Shown here: positions 1 through 8,299 of the stretch, in pieces
Layout of the letters: every line of letters begins with the position of its first letter
Numbering within the stretch: the stretch's first letter is position 1
DNA from: JAAYJS01 sp964346185
GTDB taxonomy: Bacteria > Bacillota > Clostridia > Eubacteriales > Eubacteriaceae
Length of the DNA: 20,839 nt
Direction of reading: 5' to 3'
NCBI GenBank assembly: GCA_964346185.1
Contig: CAYFTR010000027.1
Location: 1 to 20,839 of the forward strand
Position numbers and translations under genes: made by a program
Notes under the pieces: model-generated
What the model was told of the DNA's origin: nothing
Seen by the model: the letters and a program-made list of their open reading frames with translations, nothing else
Databases searched by the model: none

Positions 1-1173
1 ATGGATCCCTACGAATTCCGAATGAAAAACGCCATGGACATCGGAAAACAAACCCCGACCGGTCAAATTATCGACTATAGCTGTGGCTTTAAAGACTGTC
101 TTAGAGCGGTAAAAGAGGGCTTCGAAAAAGACGGTCTGCCCGAACCTTCCGGTCCTAATAAAAAAATCGGTGTCGGTTTGGCCGGTGCCTTTAAAAACCA
201 AGGCTTCGGAACCGGTATGGAAGACGGAGCCGGTGCTAAAATCGAGCTGACCGACGACGGAACCTTCTTAATGCATACCGGTGCGGTCGAATTGGGTCAA
301 GGTGTCGATACCATTGTCTGCCAAATTGCCGCTCAAACCCTGGGTGTACCTTTTGACGATGTAAACATCGGACCGGTACACGACGATATATCCCCTTATT
401 CCAAAGGCAGCACCAGTGCTTCCCGGGCAACTTTCGGTTTCGGGAATGCCGCCAGAACCGTGTCGCTCATCTTTAAGGAAACATTAACCGAGTATGTCGG
501 CAAAAATTGGGATCGCAACTCCTCCCACTTGGATTTAAATACCGAAGGCGTTTACGATCTTAAAGAAGATTTTTCAGTAACATACAAAGAAATTGCCGAT
601 TTTGCAAAAGACAAAGGCGATAAACTCTGCGAAGAATATTACTATGTCGATAAAAAAGTCAACCCCTTAGAAGACGACGGTAATAACCTCAGCAACGACC
701 CCGACCAAAAAAATTACACGGCTTATATTTTCTCCGCACAAATTGCAGTCGTTGAAGTCGACGAAGAAACCGGAGAGGTCAAAGTACTTAAGATGTATGC
801 CGCCAGCGACTTGGGTAAAGCCATCAACCCGGCATTAGTTGAAGGTCAATTGGTGGGTAGCGTTGTAATGGGGCTCGGAAATTGCTTAACGGAAATTTTT
901 GATCAGAAAGACGGCTACATTTTAAAGAAAGGTCTTCGCAGCTTAAAGATGCCCAAATTTACCGATCTGCCGGAAATCAAATCCTATATGATCGAAGAAA
1001 ACCATCCCTTCGGTCCCTACGGTGCTAAAGGCTTTACCGAAGGTGCCTTAAATCCGGCGACACCTGCAGTTCTCAATGCTATTTACGATGCGGTAGGTGT
1101 GCGTGTGAACCGAATTCCTGTCAGCAGCGAAAAATTAGCAACAGCCATTAAAGGTGATAAAATCTATCGTTAA
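1..1173 (+). CDS. Xanthine dehydrogenase/aldehyde oxidase family, molybdopterin-binding subunit (5' end outside window)
   Basis: This is the C-terminal 390 residues of a large molybdenum hydroxylase subunit, an enzyme family that hydroxylates purines, aldehydes or N-heterocycles with a molybdopterin cofactor in the cytoplasm. The opening residues (DPYEFRMKNA) match an internal family segment, so the methionine at base 1 is not the start and the gene continues upstream. Visible cofactor-domain motifs are GAVELGQGVDT (about residues 94-104 of this fragment), SKGSTSASRATF (134-145) and GKAINP. GPYGAKGFTEGAL lies near the end, and its glutamate E347 sits where the family keeps its catalytic base. 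The reading frame is intact to the TAA. The substrate cannot be told from this fragment; xanthine, another purine or an aldehyde are all possible. No FAD or iron-sulfur partner subunit is visible. It is convergent with the next gene. Confidence 0.9.
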   Translation: MDPYEFRMKNAMDIGKQTPTGQIIDYSCGFKDCLRAVKEGFEKDGLPEPSGPNKKIGVGLAGAFKNQGFGTGMEDGAGAKIELTDDGTFLMHTGAVELGQGVDTIVCQIAAQTLGVPFDDVNIGPVHDDISPYSKGSTSASRATFGFGNAARTVSLIFKETLTEYVGKNWDRNSSHLDLNTEGVYDLKEDFSVTYKEIADFAKDKGDKLCEEYYYVDKKVNPLEDDGNNLSNDPDQKNYTAYIFSAQIAVVEVDEETGEVKVLKMYAASDLGKAINPALVEGQLVGSVVMGLGNCLTEIFDQKDGYILKKGLRSLKMPKFTDLPEIKSYMIEENHPFGPYGAKGFTEGALNPATPAVLNAIYDAVGVRVNRIPVSSEKLATAIKGDKIYR

Positions 1174-1184
1174 TTGTTATAAGT

Positions 1185-1223
1185 AAAAAAGTTGAGTCGG
1201 TATAATACCGACTCAACTTTTTT
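1185..1223. terminator. Bidirectional intrinsic terminator
   Basis: A perfect inverted repeat with 18-nt arms (1185-1202 and 1206-1223) and a 3-nt loop. The GC-containing core GTTGAGTCGGTA is flanked by six A on the left and six T on the right, so either strand gives a stem followed by a U-run. It lies 11 nt after the plus-strand stop and 20 nt before the minus-strand stop, and so serves both convergent genes. Confidence 0.93.
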
Positions 1224-1243
1224 ATTGTTTATACGGTTGACGC

Positions 1244-1963
1244 TTAGCGTGTTTTTCGATAATAAGCATAGGTCATCGGTTCGCCTTCTGTAAGGTTTTT
1301 ACCGCCGACCGCTTTACCCACAACCATAATATGGGTTCCCAGTTCGGTAATGCTTTCTACTTCGACTTCAATAAAAACTAAAGCTTCCGGTAAACCTGGA
1401 CATCCGGTTTTTTCACCTAAAAAGTAATCGTAACCTTCAAACTTTTCCGTTACATGACCGCTTTGAGAGCCGAAATGCTTCACAATATCATGATTGGTTT
1501 GTCCTAAAATGGAAACACCGAATTTTTTAGTGTTCTTTATCATTTGAGCGGTTTTGCCACCTTTATTCAAACATACTACTGTACGAATCGGTGCATCGGT
1601 GACTTGCATAAAGGTGTTGGAAATCATCGCGTTGATTTTATCACCCTCCACTGCCGATACGGCATAAAGTCCGTAAGAACAATTAAACAAGCAAGTTTGA
1701 ACTTTTTGTTTTGTTTCCGGATCCAGCGGGTCACTGTTATCTTCCAGAAGTTCAAAATATTCGGGGCCGACACCGCAAGCCGGGCAAACTTCCGGCGGGT
1801 CTGCACCCTCCGATACAAAACCGCAAACGGTACAACGCCATTTTTTTACGGTCGGTTTTGCCTCTTCAAATAATTCCGGACCGACGCCGCATATCGGACA
1901 AATATCCGGCGGGGTATCGCCTTCATGTATGTAACCACATACCGTACAACGCCATTTTTTCAT
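1244..1963 (-). CDS. Tandem rubredoxin-like modules fused to a flavin reductase domain (high-molecular-weight rubredoxin-like)
   Basis: A 239-residue protein. Two short rubredoxin-like modules occupy residues 2-33 and 40-71, with iron-ligand cysteines C6/C9/C22/C25 and C44/C47/C60/C63. Only 12 residues separate the cysteine pairs, as in the rubrerythrin-type domain rather than classic rubredoxin. From about residue 84 to the end is an FMN-binding flavin reductase domain. Related fusions in anaerobes pass electrons from NAD(P)H to flavodiiron proteins that remove O2 or NO, but there the flavin domain usually comes first and a single rubredoxin last. The start at 1963 has AAAGGA 11 nt upstream. 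An in-frame ATG at 1993 lies at or above the expected transcription start and was rejected. The gene is monocistronic between its own promoter and a shared terminator. Electron partner and direction are inferred. Confidence 0.85.
   Translation of the reverse strand: MKKWRCTVCGYIHEGDTPPDICPICGVGPELFEEAKPTVKKWRCTVCGFVSEGADPPEVCPACGVGPEYFELLEDNSDPLDPETKQKVQTCLFNCSYGLYAVSAVEGDKINAMISNTFMQVTDAPIRTVVCLNKGGKTAQMIKNTKKFGVSILGQTNHDIVKHFGSQSGHVTEKFEGYDYFLGEKTGCPGLPEALVFIEVEVESITELGTHIMVVGKAVGGKNLTEGEPMTYAYYRKTR
1751..1960 (-). repeat. Internal duplication of the rubredoxin module
   Basis: Two 96-nt coding units (1865-1960 and 1751-1846) encode near-identical modules. Both begin KKWRCTVCG and share the CGVGPE segment before an aromatic-Phe-Glu end. 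The protein similarity is strong enough to indicate a tandem intragenic duplication. Confidence 0.8.
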
Positions 1964-1994
1964 TTTAACACGTATCCTTTCAACTGATACCATT

Positions 1995-2024
1995 ATTGTA
2001 TAAGTAATGATGCGACTTTGTCAA
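1995..2024 (-). promoter_or_regulatory. Sigma-A promoter of the rubredoxin-fusion gene
   Basis: On the minus strand TTGACA (2019-2024) and TACAAT (1995-2000) are separated by 18 bp. Transcription should begin near 1988, giving a leader of about 25 nt to the ATG at 1963. The -35 box sits inside a perfect palindrome (2015-2039), so the promoter is probably repressible. Confidence 0.75.
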
Positions 2025-2039
2025 TAATATTGACAAAGT
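2015..2039. promoter_or_regulatory. Perfect 25-bp palindromic operator candidate
   Basis: The arms ACTTTGTCAATA and TATTGACAAAGT are exact reverse complements around one central base. The palindrome covers the -35 box of the minus-strand promoter and has no U-run on either side, so it reads as a protein-binding site rather than a terminator. The TTGTCAA-N5-TTGACAA core resembles a Rex-type half-site layout but with a 5-bp rather than 4-bp spacer. The cognate regulator is unknown. Confidence 0.6.
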
Positions 2040-2086
2040 TATGTGTAATTTTATACGATACTATTTTTACAATGGTTAAGTATAAA

Positions 2087-3760
2087 TTATTCGTAATACA
2101 ATTCGTCTATCGGATTTCCTGCGGCCACCATCGGGTACACTCCTTCTTCTTTAGAGATGACGCACCTTACAAAAACAGGCTCCCTCATATCTTTTATTTC
2201 ATCCAAAACACGGTCTAAATCATTTAAAGTTTCAACCGTATAACTTCGTATGCCACTCGCCTCTGCCAGCTTACAATAATCGGTTGTGCCTTGATCCAAA
2301 TCGGTTTGAGCGTAACGTTTGTCCTGGAAAAGTTTTTGCCATTGACGCACCATGCCCAAAGTTTGATTGTCAAATAAAAATATTTTAATCGGCAATTGAT
2401 AACGGGAAACGGTAATCAGTTCTTGGCAATTCATTCTGAAGCTACCGTCTCCGGCTATTAAAACAACGTCGGATTCTGGTTTCGCCAATTGAATACCGAT
2501 ACTCGCGCCTAAACCGTAACCCATGGTACCCAAACCGCCGGAAGTATTAAATTGTGTGGGATATTTAAATTTCCAATACTGACCTGCCCACATTTGGTGT
2601 TGTCCGACTTCGGTAACCACATAGGCATCTTCATAAGCTTTGTTCAATCGTTCAATAATGTTTTTAGGACAATACTCGTCGCCATTCCTGCCTTTTACCG
2701 GCCATTGTTCAATTTGTGCATACCATTCGGGATAGGTTTTCTCCTCCACCAGGGGCAGTAAAATATTTAAAACCTCTTTTGCATCCGCCTGTACGTGTAC
2801 ATTGGTGGGGACGTTTTTTTCGAATTCCGTAGGATCGATATCGATGTGTATGATTTTTTTATCCCTCATAAATGCATTGATATTGCCGGTAACCCGATCG
2901 GAAAAGCGTGACCCGATGGCAATTAAAGTGTCGCAGTTAATGACGGCCAAGTTACACTCGTGGGAACCGTGCATCCCGACTAAACCTAAGGATAAGGGAT
3001 CCGTTCTTGGAATACTGCCTAAGCCCATCAAAGAATTGGCGACCGGTATTCCGGTTTTTTTAACAAAGTTCATCAATTCTTCCGACGCTTGCGATTTAAT
3101 GACACCGCCGCCGGCATAAATAACCGGACGCTCGGCCGCATTAATAAACTCCGCCGCCCGTATTACCGCATCTCTTTTCGGGGTCGGTCTTCTCGGTCCG
3201 CTTCGGTTAAAGGCTTCGATATCAACCGGGGTATAGTCGCTCTCGGTCATAAAAATATCTTTAGGAATATCCACAACAACCGGTCCCGGTCGCCCGGTTT
3301 CCGCTATGCGAAAGGCTTCGCGCAAAGTCGGTGCCAACATCGAAACATCTCGCACCTGAAAGTTATGCTTTGTAATTTGCATAGTCACACTGGTGATATC
3401 TATTTCCTGAAAGGCGTCCTTTCCCAACAAACTTTGTGTCACCTGTCCGGTAAGAACAACCAAGGGCACAGAGTCCAGATAGGCATTGGCAATACCTGTA
3501 ATGGCATTGGTGGCACCGGGGCCGGATGTTGTAATCGCCACGCCGGCACGTCCGGTTACCCGTGCATAGCCGTCTGCCGCATGAACGCCGTTTTGTTCAT
3601 GGCACGGTTCAATTTGCTGTATATCGTGTTCCATACGATAGAAGGCGTCAAAGAGCGGAATAACCACGCCTCCGGGAAAAGAAAACACATGCTTGGCACC
3701 TTGTTCCTCCAAGCATTTCACCACAATTTCCGAGCCTAACAATCGTTCGCTGCTACCCAT
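2087..3760 (-). CDS. ilvB: Acetolactate synthase, large (catalytic) subunit
   Basis: A 557-residue thiamine-diphosphate enzyme that condenses pyruvate with pyruvate or 2-oxobutyrate, the first common step to valine and isoleucine. The N-terminal domain has the catalytic glutamate E55 in HEQNGVHAADGYAR and the family stretch TSGPGATNAITG. The central domain is the FAD-type region. The C-terminal domain carries the ThDP/Mg motif starting GDGSFRMN at residue 437 and ending with DNQ at 464-466. Length and motifs fit the biosynthetic anabolic form rather than catabolic AlsS. The start has GAGAGGAG 6 nt upstream and lies 13 nt after the ilvD stop. It is the last gene of the operon. No small regulatory subunit (ilvN/ilvH) follows; the next gene is the unrelated rubredoxin fusion with its own promoter. 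I see no clear terminator after the stop. Confidence 0.95.
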   Translation of the reverse strand: MGSSERLLGSEIVVKCLEEQGAKHVFSFPGGVVIPLFDAFYRMEHDIQQIEPCHEQNGVHAADGYARVTGRAGVAITTSGPGATNAITGIANAYLDSVPLVVLTGQVTQSLLGKDAFQEIDITSVTMQITKHNFQVRDVSMLAPTLREAFRIAETGRPGPVVVDIPKDIFMTESDYTPVDIEAFNRSGPRRPTPKRDAVIRAAEFINAAERPVIYAGGGVIKSQASEELMNFVKKTGIPVANSLMGLGSIPRTDPLSLGLVGMHGSHECNLAVINCDTLIAIGSRFSDRVTGNINAFMRDKKIIHIDIDPTEFEKNVPTNVHVQADAKEVLNILLPLVEEKTYPEWYAQIEQWPVKGRNGDEYCPKNIIERLNKAYEDAYVVTEVGQHQMWAGQYWKFKYPTQFNTSGGLGTMGYGLGASIGIQLAKPESDVVLIAGDGSFRMNCQELITVSRYQLPIKIFLFDNQTLGMVRQWQKLFQDKRYAQTDLDQGTTDYCKLAEASGIRSYTVETLNDLDRVLDEIKDMREPVFVRCVISKEEGVYPMVAAGNPIDELYYE

Positions 3761-3773
3761 AGCTGTCTCCTCT

Positions 3774-5432
3774 CTATTTTAAAACTGCTCCTTCATTTGC
3801 GGAACTCACCATTTTTACATAGCGTTTTAAATAGCCTTTATTAATGGTCGGTTCCTTCGGTTCCCAATTTTTACGTCGTGCTTCAAGTACTTCTTCGTCT
3901 ACTAATAAATCAATGGTTTTAGCCGGGATATCAACGCGAATCCTGTCGCCGTCTTCGACCAAAGCTATCGGTCCGCCCGCTGCCGCTTCCGGTGAAACAT
4001 GACCGACACAAGCACCACGAGAGGCACCGCTAAAGCGTCCGTCTGTTACCAATGCCACGGAAGATCCGAGCCCCATCCCCATAATTGCAGAGGTGGGATT
4101 GAGCATTTCCGGCATGCCCGGTCCGCCTTTAGGTCCGACATAGCGGATAACCACAACATCTCCTGCAACAACTTTACCGGAATTAATTGCCGCCTGAGCT
4201 TCTTCCTCCGAATCGTATACTTTGGCAGGCCCTTCGTGTACCATCATTTCGGGTAATACCGCCGAAGCCTTTACAACACCGGTATCCGGCGCCAGTGAAC
4301 CTTTAAGCATGGCAATGCCTCCGGTTCGGCTAAAGGGTTCGTCAACGGTACGAATGGTTTTATTATCCAGAATACGAACATTTTGTATGTTTTCACCGAC
4401 GGTTTTTCCGGTAACCGTCATACAATCCTTATGAATGGCACCGATTTTATCGATTTCCGCCATAACGGCATAAATACCGCCGGCAGCATTTAAATCTTCC
4501 ATATACGTAGATCCTGCCGGAGCTAAATGACAAAGGTTCGGCGTTTTAGCGGAAATTGAGTTGACTAAGTCGGGGTTAATGGTCACTCCGCATTCCGCGG
4601 CAACCGCCGGTAAGTGGAGCATGGTGTTGGTGGAGCACCCCAAGGCCATATCCACCGCCAATGCGTTTAAAAAAGCTTTTTCGGTCATAATATCCGAAGG
4701 CTTTATATTCTCTTTTAATAATTCCATCACACGCATACCGGCGTGCTTAGCGAGACGTATTCTTTCGGAATAAACCGCCGGCACCGTGCCGTTGCCCTTA
4801 AGCCCCATACCGATAACTTCGGTTAAACAATTCATGGAATTTGCCGTGTACATACCGGAGCAGGAACCACAGGTCGGGCAGGCGTTATTTTCAAATTCTT
4901 CGAGTTTTTCGGCATTTATTTTGCCTGCGTTGTAAGCACCTACGGCTTCAAACATGGAAGATAAGCTGGTTTTTTGATTGCTGACTCGACCGGCCAACAT
5001 AGGGCCGCCACTGACAAAAACTGTCGGAATATTAACCCTCGCCGCCGCCATTAACAAACCGGGTACGTTTTTGTCACAATTGGGTATCATGACCATGGCA
5101 TCAAAAGCATGAGCAACTGCCATGGCTTCCGTCGAATCGGCAACCAATTCTCTTGTAACTAAAGAATACTTCATACCGATATGCCCCATGGCAATGCCGT
5201 CGCAGACGGCAATGGCGGGAAATTCCAAGGGCGTTCCCCCGTTCATTCGAATACCGGCTTTTACCGCTTCGGTTAATTGTTTTAAGTGTGTATGACCGGG
5301 AACAACTTCGTTATAAGAGTTGACAACCGCAACCAAAGGCCTTGAAAGTTCCTCTTCCGTTAAACCCAGGGCTCTCAGCAAAGACCTGGACGGTGCACAT
5401 TGAACACCTTTTTTTATACTGTTACTTTTCAT
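3774..5432 (-). CDS. ilvD: Dihydroxyacid dehydratase
   Basis: A 552-residue cytoplasmic Fe-S dehydratase that converts dihydroxy-isovalerate and dihydroxy-methylvalerate to the valine and isoleucine keto acids. Conserved segments are CDGIAMGH (from C77), NCDKNVPG (C119), CPTCGSCSGMYTANSMNC (C191 in GSC) and GCSTNTMLHLPA. Near residue 45 the sequence is VPGHTHL, where the [2Fe-2S] class has a cysteine (PCN). This places the protein with the oxygen-sensitive [4Fe-4S] class typified by E. coli IlvD, which fits an anaerobe. The start has GAGGT 8 nt upstream. The gene is 25 nt downstream of leuB and 13 nt upstream of ilvB, in one operon. The cluster type is inferred from sequence only. Confidence 0.95.
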   Translation of the reverse strand: MKSNSIKKGVQCAPSRSLLRALGLTEEELSRPLVAVVNSYNEVVPGHTHLKQLTEAVKAGIRMNGGTPLEFPAIAVCDGIAMGHIGMKYSLVTRELVADSTEAMAVAHAFDAMVMIPNCDKNVPGLLMAAARVNIPTVFVSGGPMLAGRVSNQKTSLSSMFEAVGAYNAGKINAEKLEEFENNACPTCGSCSGMYTANSMNCLTEVIGMGLKGNGTVPAVYSERIRLAKHAGMRVMELLKENIKPSDIMTEKAFLNALAVDMALGCSTNTMLHLPAVAAECGVTINPDLVNSISAKTPNLCHLAPAGSTYMEDLNAAGGIYAVMAEIDKIGAIHKDCMTVTGKTVGENIQNVRILDNKTIRTVDEPFSRTGGIAMLKGSLAPDTGVVKASAVLPEMMVHEGPAKVYDSEEEAQAAINSGKVVAGDVVVIRYVGPKGGPGMPEMLNPTSAIMGMGLGSSVALVTDGRFSGASRGACVGHVSPEAAAGGPIALVEDGDRIRVDIPAKTIDLLVDEEVLEARRKNWEPKEPTINKGYLKRYVKMVSSANEGAVLK

Positions 5433-5457
5433 TATCGCTTACCTCATCAGCCGACGG

Positions 5458-6516
5458 TTATAGATTTTCAACTACGCGATCGGCCATTTCTTTACAACCG
5501 ACAACTTTCATGCCCTGACTCATAATATCTGCCGTACGGTAGCCTTGTTGTAAAGTTTTCTTAACGGCATTTTCTATTTCTAAAGCCGCTTCTTCCATAT
5601 TTAAAGAGTAGCGCAGCATCATAGCCATCGACAGGATAGTTGCCAGAGGATTGGCTTTGTCCTGTCCGGCAATGTCCGGTGCCGAACCGTGAATCGGTTC
5701 ATACATACCAAGGCTTCCTTCGCCCAGGCTCGCGGAAGGCAACATACCGATAGACCCCGTAATCATGGATGCCTCATCGGATAGAATATCACCGAACAGG
5801 TTACCGGTTAAAATAACATCGAATTGTGCCGGGTTAATGACTAATTGCATTGCCGCATTATCTACATATAGGTGATTTAAGGTAACATCAGGGTAGTCTT
5901 TGGCTATTTCCAGTACAGCACTTCTCCAAAAACGGGAAACTTCCAAGACATTAGCCTTATCGACCGATGTTAATATCTTGTTTCTCTTACGTGCGGTTTC
6001 AAAGGCAACGCGGGCAATTCTTTCCACTTCCGTTCGGGTGTAAATCATTTTATCCCAAGCGGCATTATCCTCTTTTACTTTTTCGCCGAAATATACGTCG
6101 CCGGTTAATTCACGAACCACCAGCACATCCAAACCCTCACCGATGATTTCGGGTTTTAAGGGCGAAGCATCCTTTAATTCGTCGAACAAAATGGCAGGCC
6201 TTAAGTTTGCAAACAAACCCAATGCTTTTCTTAATCCCAACAAACCCGCTTCCGGTCGTTTGTCCCCGGGTAGGTTGTCCCATTTCGGACCGCCCAAGGC
6301 ACCTAAAATAACCGCATCCGAAGCTTTACATACCTCTACGGTTTCCTGTGGCAACGGGTTTCCGGTTTGATCGATAGCGGCTCCCCCTGCCAATACTTCC
6401 GTATAGTCCAATTGGAAATCATATTTTTTTTGAACCGCCTCCAATACTCTTAGAGCACCGTCTACAATTTCCGGCCCGATACCGTCTCCTCTAATGAGTG
6501 CTATTTTAAATTTCAT
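5458..6516 (-). CDS. leuB: 3-Isopropylmalate dehydrogenase (here probably also 3-methylmalate dehydrogenase)
   Basis: A 352-residue NAD-dependent beta-decarboxylating dehydrogenase of the isocitrate/isopropylmalate family. The N-terminal nucleotide segment ALIRGDGIGPEIVDGA, the substrate-binding LGLRKALGLFANLRPA, the catalytic region VRELTGDVYFG and the GSAPDIAGQDKANPLA loop are all present. In leucine synthesis it oxidises 3-isopropylmalate; in the citramalate route the same enzyme type oxidises erythro-3-methylmalate to 2-oxobutyrate. The operon contains cimA but no leuA, so the second role is at least as likely. The start at 6516 uses a GGAGAAG ribosome binding site embedded in the last codons of leuD, with only 2 nt between the two genes, which suggests translational coupling. 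Confidence 0.95.
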   Translation of the reverse strand: MKFKIALIRGDGIGPEIVDGALRVLEAVQKKYDFQLDYTEVLAGGAAIDQTGNPLPQETVEVCKASDAVILGALGGPKWDNLPGDKRPEAGLLGLRKALGLFANLRPAILFDELKDASPLKPEIIGEGLDVLVVRELTGDVYFGEKVKEDNAAWDKMIYTRTEVERIARVAFETARKRNKILTSVDKANVLEVSRFWRSAVLEIAKDYPDVTLNHLYVDNAAMQLVINPAQFDVILTGNLFGDILSDEASMITGSIGMLPSASLGEGSLGMYEPIHGSAPDIAGQDKANPLATILSMAMMLRYSLNMEEAALEIENAVKKTLQQGYRTADIMSQGMKVVGCKEMADRVVENL

Positions 6517-6518
6517 AC

Positions 6519-7016
6519 TTACTTCTCCAAAAGGGTTTTATTGATATAGGGCACTAATCCTCCTGCGGAGATAATTTCCTGCATAAAGGGCGGAAAGGCT
6601 TGTCCCTGATAGGATTGTCCTTTCGTGACGTTTGTAATGGTGCCGGTATCAAAATCCACTTCCACTTTATCGCCGGCTTCGATGTTTGCTACAGCTTCGG
6701 GACTTTCCAAAATCGGCAATCCTATATTAATGGAATTTCGATAAAAGATACGTGCAAAACTTGCAGCAATGACACAGGATACCCCTGCGGTTTTAATCGC
6801 CAAGGGTGCGTGTTCTCTGGACGATCCGCAACCGAAATTGGCATCGGCTACGATGATGTCGCCCTCTTGTACTTTGTTGACAAAATCCGCATCGATATCA
6901 CACATGCAGTATTTTGCCAATTCTTTCGCATCACTTGTATTTAAATAACGTGCCGGGATGATAACATCCGTATCTACATTGTCGCCGTAGCGAAATACTT
7001 TTCCTTTTGCTTTCAT
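6519..7016 (-). CDS. leuD: 3-Isopropylmalate/citramalate dehydratase, small subunit
   Basis: A 165-residue small (swivel-domain) subunit that pairs with LeuC in an aconitase-family isomerase. It has the family opening GDNVDTDVIIPARYLN, the active-site loop GCGSSREHAPLA and the IFYRNSINIGLP segment. The short length matches the prokaryotic-archaeal type-2 LeuD, not the roughly 200-residue enterobacterial type, and agrees with the type of LeuC next to it. The start has GGAG 6 nt upstream. It lies 9 nt after leuC and 2 nt before leuB. It is expected to isomerise 2-isopropylmalate and/or (R)-citramalate. Confidence 0.94.
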   Translation of the reverse strand: MKAKGKVFRYGDNVDTDVIIPARYLNTSDAKELAKYCMCDIDADFVNKVQEGDIIVADANFGCGSSREHAPLAIKTAGVSCVIAASFARIFYRNSINIGLPILESPEAVANIEAGDKVEVDFDTGTITNVTKGQSYQGQAFPPFMQEIISAGGLVPYINKTLLEK

Positions 7017-7025
7017 TATGATCTC

Positions 7026-8288
7026 CTATAGCTCGTCTACAGAGGCGATTCTTCCTAATAGTGCCGACGCTGCGGCAACCTCCGGACTCGCCAAATATAC
7101 TTCTGAATCCACGTGTCCCATTCTGCCGACAAAATTTCGATTGGTGGTTGATACACAACGTTCGCCTGCAGCTAAAATACCCATGTGACCGCCTAAGCAC
7201 GGACCGCAGGTCGGTGCGGACACAGTGGCACCGGCTTCAATAAAGTCTTTCAAATAACCGGCTTCCATACAATCCAGATAAATTTTTTGCGTTGCCGGGA
7301 TAATCAATACGCGAACGCCTTTGGCTATTTTTTTACCTCGGATAATGTCCGCCGCTTTTTTAAAGTCCGAAAAACGTCCGTTCGTACAGGATCCGATAAC
7401 CACTTGGTCGATAGCAATCGGCTCGGTTATTTCGTCAACGGTTTTGGTATTCTCCGGTAGGTGCGGGAATGCAACCGTCGGTTTAATATCGTCCAAATTA
7501 ATTTCATATACTTCGTCGTACTCGGCATCTTCGTCCGCCGTATAAATTTTGTACGGTCTGTCACTATGGGCTTTCAGATAGGCTTCAGTAACGGCATCCA
7601 CCGGAAAAATTCCGTTTTTACCGCCGGCCTCAATGGCCATATTGGCGATGGTAAATCTGTCATCGATGGTCAGGTTGGCAACACCGTCTCCCGTAAATTC
7701 CATGGATTTATAAAGAGCGCCGTCTACACCGATCATACCGATAATGTGTAAGATCAAATCCTTACCGGATACTCCGTCACGGAAAGCACCGCTTAAATTA
7801 AATTTTAAAGCTGAGGGTACTTTAAACCATGCTTTTCCTGTTGCCATTGCCACCGCCATGTCTGTCGATCCGACACCTGTGGAAAAGGCACCCAAAGCAC
7901 CGTAAGTACAGGTATGAGAGTCGGCGCCGATAACGGCATCGCCGGCTACAACCAAACCCTTTTCCGGCAACAAGGCGTGTTCGACACCCATTTCACCTAC
8001 TTCAAAATAGTTGGTGACATCTTTAGCGTGAGCAAACAACCGCATTTTTTTACATTGTTCCGCCGCTTTGATATCTTTATTGGGCGCAAAATGATCCGGA
8101 ACCAAGGCTACTTTATTTTTATCAAAAACGTCTTCCGTTTTTAAATTTTTAAATACGTCAATGGCGACCGGAGCGGTAATATCGTTTCCAAGAACCAGAT
8201 CCAAGTCGGCCATAATTAAGTCCCCGGCTTTAACACTGTCACAGCCGGCATGTGCCGCAAGTATTTTTTGCGTCATTGTCATTCCCAT
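7026..8288 (-). CDS. leuC: 3-Isopropylmalate/citramalate dehydratase, large subunit
   Basis: A 420-residue aconitase-superfamily subunit that binds a [4Fe-4S] cluster. Probable cluster ligands are C301 in GSCTNGR and C361 and C364 in TCGPCLGG. The sequence also shows GADSHTCTYGALGAFSTGVGS and the terminal GRMGHVDSEVYLASPEVAAAS. About 420 residues is typical of the LeuC2/HacA-like group used with short LeuD proteins; enterobacterial LeuC is about 465. AAAGGAGT lies 5 nt before the first ATG (8288). ATGs at residues 3 and 5 are less well spaced. The gene lies 11 nt after cimA and is co-transcribed with it. Confidence 0.95.
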   Translation of the reverse strand: MGMTMTQKILAAHAGCDSVKAGDLIMADLDLVLGNDITAPVAIDVFKNLKTEDVFDKNKVALVPDHFAPNKDIKAAEQCKKMRLFAHAKDVTNYFEVGEMGVEHALLPEKGLVVAGDAVIGADSHTCTYGALGAFSTGVGSTDMAVAMATGKAWFKVPSALKFNLSGAFRDGVSGKDLILHIIGMIGVDGALYKSMEFTGDGVANLTIDDRFTIANMAIEAGGKNGIFPVDAVTEAYLKAHSDRPYKIYTADEDAEYDEVYEINLDDIKPTVAFPHLPENTKTVDEITEPIAIDQVVIGSCTNGRFSDFKKAADIIRGKKIAKGVRVLIIPATQKIYLDCMEAGYLKDFIEAGATVSAPTCGPCLGGHMGILAAGERCVSTTNRNFVGRMGHVDSEVYLASPEVAAASALLGRIASVDEL

Positions 8289-8299
8289 AATGTACTCCT

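Noticed and set aside
3089..3739. 216-codon plus-strand open frame inside ilvB
   Set aside because: It is fully antisense to a clear acetolactate synthase gene, its translation shows no recognisable domain, and it has no supported ribosome binding site.
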